Shown here: piece after piece, positions 55,756 to 63,800 of the stretch
How positions within the stretch are numbered: position 1 is the first letter of the stretch
How the letters are laid out: every line of letters starts with the position of its first letter
Source: Chloroherpeton thalassium ATCC 35110
GTDB taxonomy: Bacteria; Bacteroidota; Chlorobiia; Chlorobiales; Chloroherpetonaceae
Length of the DNA stretch: 64,000 bases
Assembly (NCBI RefSeq): GCF_000020525.1
Contig: NC_011026.1
Location: 1,718,001 to 1,782,000 of the forward strand
Direction: 5' to 3'
Notes under the pieces: model-generated
What the model saw: the letters and a program-made list of their open reading frames with translations, nothing else
What the model was told of the DNA's origin: nothing
Databases searched by the model: none
Program-made: the position numbers and the translations under genes

Positions 55756-56694
55756 GTGGATATTGTTTTTATGGGAACGCCGCATTTTTCTGTGCCATCG
55801 CTTCGGAAAATTGCGGCTTCTGATTCTGGATTACAGATTAAGCTGGTTGTGACCAGCCCGGAAAAGCCTCGTCAATCCGCGCGAAGCAAGCCCGAGCCAA
55901 CGCCTGTGAAAGCAGTGGCAATGGCGTTTGGCTTGCCGGTTTATGAAGTTGAGGACGTTAAAAGCCCCGAATTTTTGCAGAAAATAAATGAAATCCGCCC
56001 GGATGTAATTGTGGTTGTTGCGTTTCGCGTTTTGCCGCCGGAAGTTTTTACAGCGGCAAAAATTGGCACGTTCAATCTTCACGCGTCGCTTTTGCCAAAA
56101 TATCGAGGTGCGGCGCCGATTAACTGGTCAATCATCAACGGCGATAGCGAAACCGGCGTCACGACATTTTTTATTCAGCAAAAAGTGGATACGGGCAATA
56201 TCATTTTGCAAAAGAAAACCGAAATCGGCGAGCATGAAACGGCAACTGAATTGGCGGTAAGGCTTTCTGAAATTGGTGGAGATGCGGTTTTAGAAACGTT
56301 GCAAATGATTCAAAACGGCGCGGTTCAGCTTCAAGTTCAAGATAATGCGCTTGCAACCAAAGCCCCGAAGCTATTCAAAGAAAACACGCGAATTGATTGG
56401 GCAGCGCCAGCCAAAAAGGTAAATGATATGATTCGCGGGCTTGCTGAGCGTCCAACCGCATGGACGACGATGAATGGCAAGTCGGTAAAAATATTTCAAG
56501 CAGCGCCTTGTGAGCTTTCACCAGTTCAAGCTTTAGCCGCAGGCGAGTGGCTCATTCAGGATGGCAAGTTGTATGTTGGCTGTGGCGAAGGCGTGTTAGA
56601 TGTCAAGCGACTACAATTTGAAGGCAAGAAGCAAATGGAAGTCGAAGTTTTTCTGCGAGGATTTCGCCCAAATGGCGATGAGCGATTTGAGTAG
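55756..56694 (+). CDS. fmt: Methionyl-tRNA formyltransferase
   Basis: A 312-residue enzyme formylating initiator Met-tRNA from 10-formyl-THF. The GTG at 55756 is chosen because it gives the family's VDIVFMGTPHFSVPSL beginning. The hydrolase-type catalytic N domain has HASLLPKYRGAAPINW (Asn/His/Asp catalytic set), and the C-terminal OB-like domain begins near residue 205. It starts 4 nt after def and is probably translationally coupled to it. Confidence 0.96.
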   Translation: MDIVFMGTPHFSVPSLRKIAASDSGLQIKLVVTSPEKPRQSARSKPEPTPVKAVAMAFGLPVYEVEDVKSPEFLQKINEIRPDVIVVVAFRVLPPEVFTAAKIGTFNLHASLLPKYRGAAPINWSIINGDSETGVTTFFIQQKVDTGNIILQKKTEIGEHETATELAVRLSEIGGDAVLETLQMIQNGAVQLQVQDNALATKAPKLFKENTRIDWAAPAKKVNDMIRGLAERPTAWTTMNGKSVKIFQAAPCELSPVQALAAGEWLIQDGKLYVGCGEGVLDVKRLQFEGKKQMEVEVFLRGFRPNGDERFE

Positions 56695-56791
56695 AAAATG
56701 GGTTTGTCCCGATGGTGCATGTCAGTAGTTTGTAAATTCTTGCCGGTAATTTCGTTTGTTTAAAGATGTTTTAACTTAAACATGCTGGGAG

Positions 56792-57448
56792 ATGCTTGCA
56801 CGAAAAAGTCTTATGAACATATCAAGATGGTTTTATGCGTTGTGTGTTTTCTTTAGCTGCACGGGCGCGGCATGTGCTGGAGAAACGGATGAGGTGTTTT
56901 ACAACGATGATTTTTCAAAGCTTTCGGTAAAAAAATCCTCTTCACTCAACGCATTCGGTGGTGCTTCTCTGAAAAGCGTTTCCATCAACAGTTCTCGCGG
57001 AATCATGCTGGGCTTGAGAGGTTTTTGGCATTTAAACGAAAATTTCTGGCTTGGGATCGCGGGTTATCGTTTGCTGAGTTATGCCTACGATGCGGATTTT
57101 ATGTTTGAAGGAAAAGCCTCGCGCCTGAATGCAAAATATGGCGGCCTAGAATTGAGTTACCAATATGAAATGGCGCCAAAAGTTCATTTTGTGTTGAATT
57201 CACTGGTGGGCGGCGGCCTTTTGAAGTATGAAGTCAAGAACAAAATGGTAAACGAGCCAAACTTAGGGCGGGATTATTTTTTCTTGGTGGAGCCAGGTGT
57301 GAGCCTTGAAATGGATTTGGCGGAAGGCATTCGGTTTGCGCTGGGTTCAAGCTATCGGCGTGCCTTTGGCGTGAATTATTACGATTTGAACGATCGAACC
57401 CTCAGCGGCCTAAACTCTTCCATGTACTTCAAGTTTAAGATTTTCTAA
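56792..57448 (+). CDS. Exported small beta-barrel-like outer-membrane protein
   Basis: A 218-residue protein with an N-terminal signal peptide (cleavage after about residue 29, CTGAACA) and alternating aromatic/small-residue strands (GIMLGLRGFWHL, WLGIAGYRLLSYAYD, GGLELSYQYEMAP, FVLNSLVGGG, FFLVEPGVSLEMDL) with short turns, ending in YFKFKIF, a typical outer-membrane barrel end. An ATG seven codons later is an alternative start. It resembles OmpA-like or OprF-like 8-strand barrels in shape but has no recognised domain. Transcribed after fmt, gap 97 nt. Confidence 0.72.
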   Translation: MLARKSLMNISRWFYALCVFFSCTGAACAGETDEVFYNDDFSKLSVKKSSSLNAFGGASLKSVSINSSRGIMLGLRGFWHLNENFWLGIAGYRLLSYAYDADFMFEGKASRLNAKYGGLELSYQYEMAPKVHFVLNSLVGGGLLKYEVKNKMVNEPNLGRDYFFLVEPGVSLEMDLAEGIRFALGSSYRRAFGVNYYDLNDRTLSGLNSSMYFKFKIF

Positions 57449-57610
57449 AAATTTAAGAAACGCGAACGCTTCAACAGCCATTGTTGAAAATTCAGAGAGC
57501 GCCTCGCTTCCATCGTTTATTTTTCTATTTCAAAAAAACAGCTTGACTTTTTCATCTCACAGTGTAGATTTGCCGCGTCGTTTTTGCAAAAATCACAACT
57601 TATTTTTGAG

Positions 57611-57820
57611 ATGCCACAGCAAATCCCGCTAAATAGCACGGCCCAAAATCCGACCGGAAAACCGGTTTGTGGTCAAAAAATCATTTACTGCAAAAAAAAT
57701 CCGCAGACAAATCCCGATGAGCCAAAGCTTGAATTGATTGTGCCGTGCGGCGCGCCTCTTGAGCCGGCGATTATGGGACTGCGCAAGCAAGGCTTCTACG
57801 TGGCTGGAAAAGACTTTTAA
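57611..57820 (+). CDS. Short conserved-looking protein with Cys motifs
   Basis: 69 residues from ATG 57611 (an ATG at 57584 adds nine). It has Cys residues in KPVCGQKIIYCKKN and VPCGAPLEPAIMGL, spaced C-x6-C and a later C, and a high Pro/Asn/Gln content. There is no signal peptide or membrane helix. I do not recognise the family. The regular cysteines and the position between an OMP gene and a MscS gene on the same strand make it credible, but small open frames can be spurious. Confidence 0.45.
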   Translation: MPQQIPLNSTAQNPTGKPVCGQKIIYCKKNPQTNPDEPKLELIVPCGAPLEPAIMGLRKQGFYVAGKDF

Positions 57821-57922
57821 ATGCAAGCTTTGCCCATTTTCAGCTTTACATCTTTTTAGAAACCATCGGTTATTGCGAATCGTAAGTAAGTTCTTGCTTT
57901 TTCAACCATAAATCAGTTTGCT

Positions 57923-58486
57923 GTGAAAATGGGCACGCTTCAGTATCAGCTTTTATATAGCTTTTTGGTTCTTTGTCTACTGATTATTCTGAATTATTTG
58001 ATCGACTCTAAAATCAAGAACACCAATTTTAAGTATCACCTAAAGCAAACGCGTGGAATTGGGATCAGGAAATTCTTGAAAGCCACTTCCGTTTTGCTGT
58101 TTGTTCTGGCTTTAATCATTGTTTGGGGCTTAAATCCCGATAATCTCTGGGTGGTCGGTAGCACGGTAATTAGTTTTATCGGAATTGGCTTTTTTGCGAG
58201 TTGGAGCTTTTTGAGCAATATTTTTGCCGCTTTTATTTTGTTTTTCACCTCCCCATTCAAAATTGGGGACTACATCTCGTTTAAGGAAAGCTCGGAGGAT
58301 ATGTTCGGCAAAGTGCACGACATGACGCTCGTGTATGTCTTTATTAAAAAAGACGAAGGTGGGACAATTTGTATTCCGAATAATGTTATTTTGCAACGAA
58401 CGGTGATTAAATATTCAGCAAAAGAACACTTCCAACGCATAAACGCAAAATCATCTGGAGAAAAGGAATCTGATGGCAAAGAATAA
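57923..58486 (+). CDS. Truncated MscS-like membrane protein
   Basis: A 187-residue protein with membrane helices at about 9-25, 50-68 and 72-108. The last holds the MscS TM3-like FIGIGFFASWSFLSNIFAAFILFF and runs into the beta-domain start FKIGDYISF and TICIPNNVILQRTVIKYS. The alpha/beta C-terminal domain of MscS is absent; the chain ends soon after the beta domain. This resembles a minimal MscS or a regulatory fragment. GTG start at 57923; an ATG two codons later is possible. It overlaps the following TlpA gene by 14 nt, so the two are co-transcribed. Confidence 0.75.
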   Translation: MKMGTLQYQLLYSFLVLCLLIILNYLIDSKIKNTNFKYHLKQTRGIGIRKFLKATSVLLFVLALIIVWGLNPDNLWVVGSTVISFIGIGFFASWSFLSNIFAAFILFFTSPFKIGDYISFKESSEDMFGKVHDMTLVYVFIKKDEGGTICIPNNVILQRTVIKYSAKEHFQRINAKSSGEKESDGKE

Positions 58487-59063
58487 CGCATTACAAAAAG
58501 AACTTAAAAATTGGGGGATTATTTTAGCTGTTTTCATATTCATGTTTGTAACCGGTTTGCATCGTCCGGTGATTAGCGCGTTGCAGCAGCTGATTTTGAT
58601 GACCGGCCTCATGAAACCCGATATGAATTTGGTGCTTGAAGATCAACCCGACGCAAGTTACGATTTAGAATTAACCACGCTAAACGGTGAAAAAATATCG
58701 CTTTCTGAATTTGAGGGGAAAGTTGTGTTTATGAATTTGTGGGCGACTTGGTGCCCGCCTTGTGTTGCAGAAATGCCGAATATTCACAGTTTATATGAAA
58801 AGGTTCATAGCGATAAGATTCAATTTGTCATGATTTCCTTGGACGACAGTCCTGAAAAAGTCGAGGCGTTTTTGGAGCGCGCCGGCTACAAATTTCCGGT
58901 TTTTATGTTAAGTGGAAATCGCCCGCAAGTTTATGCCTCAAAAACGATTCCGACCACTTTTGTCATAAGCCCAAACGGAAAAGTTGCAACGATGCGTCAA
59001 GGGTTGGCCAGCTACGATACGGATGAATTTCGCGCATTTTTGGAAAAACTTTCCAAGCTTTAA
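58473..59063 (+). CDS. TlpA/ResA-like membrane-anchored thiol:disulfide oxidoreductase
   Basis: A 196-residue periplasmic thioredoxin-fold protein with an N-terminal anchor (about 15-28) and the WCPPC active site at 93-97 (Cys94, Cys97) in FMNLWATWCPPCVAEMPN. The cis-proline segment KTIPTTFVISPNGKV is near 160-174. Such proteins reduce periplasmic disulfides, often for cytochrome c maturation. An AAGGA Shine-Dalgarno lies inside the preceding MscS-like gene, which it overlaps by 14 nt. No cytochrome genes are adjacent. Confidence 0.92.
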   Translation: MAKNNALQKELKNWGIILAVFIFMFVTGLHRPVISALQQLILMTGLMKPDMNLVLEDQPDASYDLELTTLNGEKISLSEFEGKVVFMNLWATWCPPCVAEMPNIHSLYEKVHSDKIQFVMISLDDSPEKVEAFLERAGYKFPVFMLSGNRPQVYASKTIPTTFVISPNGKVATMRQGLASYDTDEFRAFLEKLSKL

Positions 59064-59191
59064 TGGCTGCTCAAAAATCCCCCGTTCACTTTCACCTTTT
59101 TTTCTATTCCGACATCAGCGCGTGCGAGCCGAAGCGCAACTATTTTTGAGTTGTGAAAATGAGCCTTTCATTTTTTTCAAAGAACTCGCTG

Positions 59192-60682
59192 TCAAAAAAG
59201 TCCGCTCTTGGAAAGGCTGAAAAGCACACCAAACCGATCGCCAATAAAATTCCCCAAATCCATTGCAACGCGCGCTTTTGCTTGAAAAGAAACATCAAAA
59301 AGCGTGGCGGGAAATTCAAGCTCCAACATGGAGGAAAATAGCGTTAAATCAGGCAGTTCGTAGTAAGTATAAGTTTTCCCGTTTTTCGTGTATTCTTTCG
59401 CTTCGGCGTCGCTATAATTGCCGTCGTATATTCCATAATTTAGAGAATAAGACAGCAGCAGGCGATAAGCTAAATCGTTTTGAAGTTGCCCCATAATACC
59501 AAGATGCCAAGCCAAAACGCGGTTATTTGGAAAAACATGAACGATGGTTTCCCCATCTTTTGTCGTCAGTGAATTGTAGAGATTTAAGATGGGCGAAGTG
59601 ATAAACGGGTTGCCGATAGTAAATCCGTTGTATGACCAACCCGATTGGTACATGAAATTGTTGTAATAATTATCATTTCCAAATAGGCGATCTTCTGTTT
59701 CGAGATCGTGAACAGGGCCGCCTTGATAAGTGGTTTTAACAAATTCGAGCACAATCCCTTCGACCAATGCGTTTTGTTTTTTTAGGCAAAACTCTATTCC
59801 CCAAAGCCCATCGCCAATAAATTGAATGCCTTTCCCGGAAGCATCTTCAAAAATTGTTTGGCGATATACTGTGGCGGTATAACGATCGGTTTGGTAGATA
59901 ACGCCAAAATCGTAAGAGCCAATATGATTTCCAACTCTATTGTGTTGCTCTTCAGCTTCAGGAGATGTGTCCTCTTCGCCTGATTTTGCAAGAAAAATAT
60001 CTTTGAAAACAGACCAAGATTCGGGAAGTTGTCCATAAACCGGATGTTCCCCGCCCCACATAGCCGCATGGTGCAGGCCAATATAGCCATCAATCGGAAG
60101 CGTGTTCTCTAATTTCAGGTATAAATATTTTTCGTGTAAATATGGGTTGGAAATGTGGCGCTGTTCTTCAAACCAACCATGTGCAAGCAGGGCTTTAAAC
60201 TTCAGATGCTCTGAAATGATAGGAAACGGGACATAATCGTTTGTGCAAACCTGAACGACGGGAATCGGCGCAGCATTGGATGACATAACCATGTCGCCTG
60301 ATTTTAATTGAGCGATTTTGCTTTTTTCCTGTTCTTTTTTCCCTCCCAGAAGTCGCATGTATGGAGATTCGAGTTCAAGGTAGGCTTGTTGGAAGCGGTG
60401 CACTTCATGATAGGTGTCCGTTTTGCCAGCCAAAATTTCCGCGCCGGTTTTTAAGCTTAATTTATTTGAAAGGGGAAACTCACTTGCAATTTTGAAATTC
60501 CCATACGGTTGAAAATCTTCTGTGTTGTATCTCCCAGATTGGTTCATTAAGAGCCAAAAGGGCACATCGGTGGCAAGAAGGCTTTGAACTTCTACGTCGT
60601 ACTGAAACTTTTGGGCATAGCAACTATTTGCCACATTGAGAAAAAGTACGTACAATATGAAAATTCGGGTGTATTGGATCAT
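59192..60682 (-). CDS. Capsule assembly Wzi-like outer-membrane protein
   Basis: A 496-residue exported protein with a signal peptide (MIQYTRIFILYVLFLNVANSCYA). The rest is beta-strand-rich with aromatic alternation and ends in SLSKSGLF. Several features match the Wzi family (capsule attachment 18-strand barrel) seen in Bacteroidetes: QSGRYNTEDFQPYGNFKI early, GLHHAAMWGGEHPVYG, and GDGLWGIEF in the middle. The match is by pattern only. No capsule synthesis gene is in the window, so function is uncertain. It converges with tlpA and diverges from the tRNA cluster. Confidence 0.78.
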   Translation of the reverse strand: MIQYTRIFILYVLFLNVANSCYAQKFQYDVEVQSLLATDVPFWLLMNQSGRYNTEDFQPYGNFKIASEFPLSNKLSLKTGAEILAGKTDTYHEVHRFQQAYLELESPYMRLLGGKKEQEKSKIAQLKSGDMVMSSNAAPIPVVQVCTNDYVPFPIISEHLKFKALLAHGWFEEQRHISNPYLHEKYLYLKLENTLPIDGYIGLHHAAMWGGEHPVYGQLPESWSVFKDIFLAKSGEEDTSPEAEEQHNRVGNHIGSYDFGVIYQTDRYTATVYRQTIFEDASGKGIQFIGDGLWGIEFCLKKQNALVEGIVLEFVKTTYQGGPVHDLETEDRLFGNDNYYNNFMYQSGWSYNGFTIGNPFITSPILNLYNSLTTKDGETIVHVFPNNRVLAWHLGIMGQLQNDLAYRLLLSYSLNYGIYDGNYSDAEAKEYTKNGKTYTYYELPDLTLFSSMLELEFPATLFDVSFQAKARVAMDLGNFIGDRFGVLFSLSKSGLF

Positions 60683-60831
60683 GTCTGTATTCGTTTATTG
60701 GCTGCTCGGGACGATCGGTTAAGCCTGATTTGGTAGGAAAATACTGAAATCATCTGAGTTTGAAAGGCACTGTTGGTATTAAGCGCGAATGAAAATCCAG
60801 AGTAAAAGAAGAATATTTTTTGGAAAAAGGA

Positions 60832-60863
60832 TTTGGAAATAAAAAATAAAAGGTCTAAATTTG
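60832..60863 (+). promoter_or_regulatory. Bacteroidetes-type promoter of the tRNA cluster
   Basis: TTTG at 60832-60835, a 20-nt spacer, then TAAATTTG at 60856-60863, an exact fit to the -33 TTTG and -7 TAnnTTTG elements of Bacteroidetes housekeeping promoters. The predicted start, a few bases downstream, lies just before tRNA-Pro (60880). Confidence 0.6.
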
Positions 60864-60879
60864 TTGCTCTCGTTGGTCA

Positions 60880-60952
60880 CGGGGCATAGCGCAGCTGGTA
60901 GCGTGTCTGTTTTGGGAACAGAAGGTCCCGAGTTCGAGTCTCGGTGCCCCGA
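60880..60952 (+). tRNA. tRNA-Pro (UGG)
   Basis: A full cloverleaf of 73 nt. The acceptor CGGGGCA pairs with TGCCCCG, and the T-arm has TTCGAGT. The anticodon loop TTTGGGA gives anticodon UGG, decoding all CCN codons by wobble. CCA is not encoded. First of four consecutive tRNA genes. Confidence 0.95.
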
Positions 60953-60962
60953 CATTGCACTT

Positions 60963-61036
60963 GTGCCCGTAGCTCAATCGGATAGAGCATCAGCCTTCTA
61001 AGCTGGGGGTTACTGGTTCGAGTCCAGTCGGGCATA
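60963..61036 (+). tRNA. tRNA-Arg (UCU)
   Basis: 74 nt. The acceptor GTGCCCG pairs with CGGGCAT (first pair G-U). D-stem GCTC/GAGC. The anticodon loop CTTCTAA gives UCU for AGA/AGG codons. T-arm ACTGG-TTCGAGT-CCAGT. CCA is not encoded. Confidence 0.93.
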
Positions 61037-61059
61037 CATCAGTGCTCTTTAGCAAAGAT

Positions 61060-61134
61060 GGTGATTGTAGCTCAGTTGGTTAGAGCGCCAGGTTGTGGCC
61101 CTGGAGGTCGGGGGTTCGAGTCCCCTCATTCACC
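61060..61134 (+). tRNA. tRNA-His (GUG)
   Basis: 75 nt including the extra G(-1) at 61060, which can pair with C73 (61134), the normal identity element for HisRS. The anticodon loop TTGTGGC gives GUG. The acceptor GTGATTG with CATTCAC has one T-T mismatch (61065 and 61129). T-loop TTCGAGT. CCA is not encoded. Confidence 0.93.
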
Positions 61135-61155
61135 CACAGCCAAGTTAGAATATTT

Positions 61156-61227
61156 GGCCCCATAGACTAGTGGTTAGGTCACCACCCTTTCAAGGTGGTA
61201 GCACGGGTTCGAATCCCGTTGGGGTCA
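61156..61227 (+). tRNA. tRNA-Glu (UUC)
   Basis: 72 nt. The acceptor GGCCCCA pairs with TGGGGTC (one G-U). The anticodon loop CTTTCAA gives UUC, and the T-loop is TTCGAAT. In this phototroph, glutamyl-tRNA is also the precursor of 5-aminolevulinate and so of bacteriochlorophyll (C5 pathway, established for the group). Confidence 0.95.
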
Positions 61228-61242
61228 CCCTAAAGCGTGAAG

Positions 61243-61274
61243 AAGCCCTGTTCAGGAATGGACAGGGCTTTTTT
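61243..61274 (+). terminator. Intrinsic terminator after the tRNA cluster
   Basis: AAGCCCTG (61243-61250) pairs with CAGGGCTT (61263-61270), plus one A-T and one G-T pair inside, followed by a T-run to 61274. It ends 20 nt before pheT, so pheT probably has its own promoter or partial read-through. Confidence 0.8.
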
Positions 61275-61293
61275 AACTTAAAGCCCATCGATC

Positions 61294-63717
61294 ATGAAAA
61301 TTTCATTAAATTGGCTGAAGTCATTTGCTCCCGACCTTAATTTAACCTCAGAAGAACTTGAACAAAAGCTCACAGCTCTCGGCTTGGAAGTCGAAGGTGT
61401 CCAAGAGCTTTGCGCCACATTTTCCAACGTGGTGGTCGGCAAGCTTCTTGAAACCGCTAAGCACCCAAATGCTGATAAGCTAACCGTTTGCCAAGTGGAT
61501 GCGGGCACAGGCGAAACACTGCAAATTGTGTGTGGCGCGCCGAATGTAGCTGCTGGCCAAACAGTTGCTGTGGCGCTCGTTGGAGCAACACTTCAAACGC
61601 CTTCCGGTGATATCATAAAAATCAAAAAATCCAAAATTCGCGGTGAAACCTCATTAGGCATGATTTGTGCCGAAGACGAACTGGGACTTTCGGATAATCA
61701 TGATGGCATTTTGGTTTTGGACGAAACTTATCCGATCGGTGAGCCTTTCGAAAAGTATGTACCGAAAGACACGATTTTTGAAATTGGCATCACGCCGAAT
61801 CGCGCCGATGCGCTCTCGCACTTTGGCATTGCCCGCGATTTAATTGGCGTCGACAATGTGACCGACCTTGACCCCGATGCGCTTGACTTTAACCCGAGTA
61901 CCAAGCGCATTGTTGTTGAAGACCCTGAAAATTGCCCGATTTACACGGCGGTTGTGATTAAAGGCGTCAACGTCGCCGAGTCGCCGGCGTGGCTGAAGGA
62001 GCGGTTGCAAAGCATAGGTCTTCGTCCGATAAACAATATTGTCGACATCACGAATTACATTCTTCATTCGTTAGGTCAGCCGCTTCACGCTTTTGATCTC
62101 AATCGACTGAGCGGGAAGTGCATTCAGGTGAAAAGCAATCTCTCGGAAACATTTGTAACGCTTGATGGAAAAGAGCGGCAAATTGAGCCGGGCATGGTGA
62201 TGATTTGCGACGCAGAAAAGCCGGTTGCCGTTGGTGGCGTGATGGGCGGACAAAATTCCGAAATCACCGATACAACAATCGACATTTTACTCGAGTCAGC
62301 TTATTTCAAGCCGAGCAGCGTTCGAAAAACCGCCAAAAAATTAGGGATTTCGACGGATTCATCTTATCGCTTCGAGCGCGGTGTAGATTTTGGCAATGTG
62401 CATTTTGCTTCCGAAGCGGCGGTTCATCTGATTTTGGAGCTGGCCGGAGGAAGCGTTGAAGAAGTTGCGCATGTTGCGTCCGGCTCGTTTGATGAAAAAT
62501 TGATTGCGTTTAGGCCAGCCAGAGCCAATGCGTTGCTCGGTGCGGATATTCCTGCCGAAAAAATGCAGGATATTTTGATGCACTTGGGTTTCAAAAAAAG
62601 TGGCTCACAAAAAAGTGACGACGCGATTGAATACATTGTGCCGTCGTTCCGCGTGGATGTTGAGCAGGAAATTGATTTGATTGAAGAGGTCGCGCGCGTG
62701 TATGGCTACGACAATTTGGCTGTCACGGAAAAAATGACCTCCGCTTATCCAGCTGTGCTAAACAAAAAAGAGACCTTTGATGATTATGTCCGCAATTTGA
62801 TGATCGGGCTGAATTTCAAAGAGCTTTTAACCAATCCGCTTTTGAAATATTCGGAAGCCGAGTCCTTTTCCACGCAAATCGTGCGCACGCTGAACCCAAT
62901 CAGCGAGGATATGGAAGCCTTACGCCCGAGTTTGATACCATCCGTTTTAAAAGTGATTTCTCGAAATATTCATTACGGCAACACCGAGCAGCGACTTTTT
63001 GAGGTTGCCCACACATTTGAGAAATGTGCGGAGTCTGCAGGTGCGTTTGTACCGGGATATAATGAAAAAGAGCGTCTTTGCCTTGCCGTTACAGGCAAGC
63101 GCGAGCCGCTGGGCTGGGCTCAAAGCAGCACGGAAACGGATTTTTATGATTTAAAAGGCGCGGTTGAGATGCTGCTTCAGAAACTGAAACTACTTGAAAA
63201 ATCAAAGTTTATTACGTATAATCGGAGCTGTCTGCAATTGGAGCTGACTCCAGTTGACGGCAAAAAAGCTCAAAAGCCAGTAATTGCAGGATTGTTGTAT
63301 CAGTTGGAAAAAAATATCTTGGACACGTTTGACATTAAGCAGCCGGTTTTTGTCGCCGAGCTTGACATGGATGTGTTAAAGGATTCTGCAGGATTTGAGA
63401 CAAAATATAGCGCACCTGCAAAATTTCCGGTGGTTCATCGTGATTTGGCTTTTCTGCTTCCTAAACAGGTGAAGTCTCAAGACGTGATGAGTGAAATACA
63501 CGCGTGCAGTGAGATGATTCAGTCTGTGAATGTGTTTGATGTGTATGAGAAAAATGATAAGCAAGACCGAGCCTATAATGAGAAGCGGAGTATTGCGTTT
63601 TCATTCAGCATCGTATGTTACACCCATACGCTGGCAGAGAATGAAATCAATGCTCTGGTTGATAAAATTGTGACAAAAGTTACCCAAAAGTTTGGTGCGG
63701 AACTTCGACAGGCTTAA
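61294..63717 (+). CDS. pheT: Phenylalanyl-tRNA synthetase beta chain
   Basis: An 807-residue PheT with the usual bacterial domain order: an OB-fold tRNA-binding (EMAP-like) domain (about 40-150), B3/B4 editing domain (about 200-370), B5 domain (about 395-470), core catalytic-like fold (about 480-690) and a C-terminal FDX-ACB anticodon-binding domain (about 713-807). Motifs include VVGKLLETAKHPNADKLTVCQVDAGTGE, ITPNRADALSHFGIARDLI and NPRVSR-like ILLESAYFKPSSVRKTAKKLGISTDSSYRFERGVD in pieces. The pheS partner is not adjacent. Complete. Confidence 0.97.
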   Translation: MKISLNWLKSFAPDLNLTSEELEQKLTALGLEVEGVQELCATFSNVVVGKLLETAKHPNADKLTVCQVDAGTGETLQIVCGAPNVAAGQTVAVALVGATLQTPSGDIIKIKKSKIRGETSLGMICAEDELGLSDNHDGILVLDETYPIGEPFEKYVPKDTIFEIGITPNRADALSHFGIARDLIGVDNVTDLDPDALDFNPSTKRIVVEDPENCPIYTAVVIKGVNVAESPAWLKERLQSIGLRPINNIVDITNYILHSLGQPLHAFDLNRLSGKCIQVKSNLSETFVTLDGKERQIEPGMVMICDAEKPVAVGGVMGGQNSEITDTTIDILLESAYFKPSSVRKTAKKLGISTDSSYRFERGVDFGNVHFASEAAVHLILELAGGSVEEVAHVASGSFDEKLIAFRPARANALLGADIPAEKMQDILMHLGFKKSGSQKSDDAIEYIVPSFRVDVEQEIDLIEEVARVYGYDNLAVTEKMTSAYPAVLNKKETFDDYVRNLMIGLNFKELLTNPLLKYSEAESFSTQIVRTLNPISEDMEALRPSLIPSVLKVISRNIHYGNTEQRLFEVAHTFEKCAESAGAFVPGYNEKERLCLAVTGKREPLGWAQSSTETDFYDLKGAVEMLLQKLKLLEKSKFITYNRSCLQLELTPVDGKKAQKPVIAGLLYQLEKNILDTFDIKQPVFVAELDMDVLKDSAGFETKYSAPAKFPVVHRDLAFLLPKQVKSQDVMSEIHACSEMIQSVNVFDVYEKNDKQDRAYNEKRSIAFSFSIVCYTHTLAENEINALVDKIVTKVTQKFGAELRQA

Positions 63718-63800
63718 GCGTGCAAACTTAGTGGTCAAGTGTTTTTTCGTGTTGGGTAACCTAAGGGTCAGTTATTTGCAGCAAAATGATATTAGGAAAA

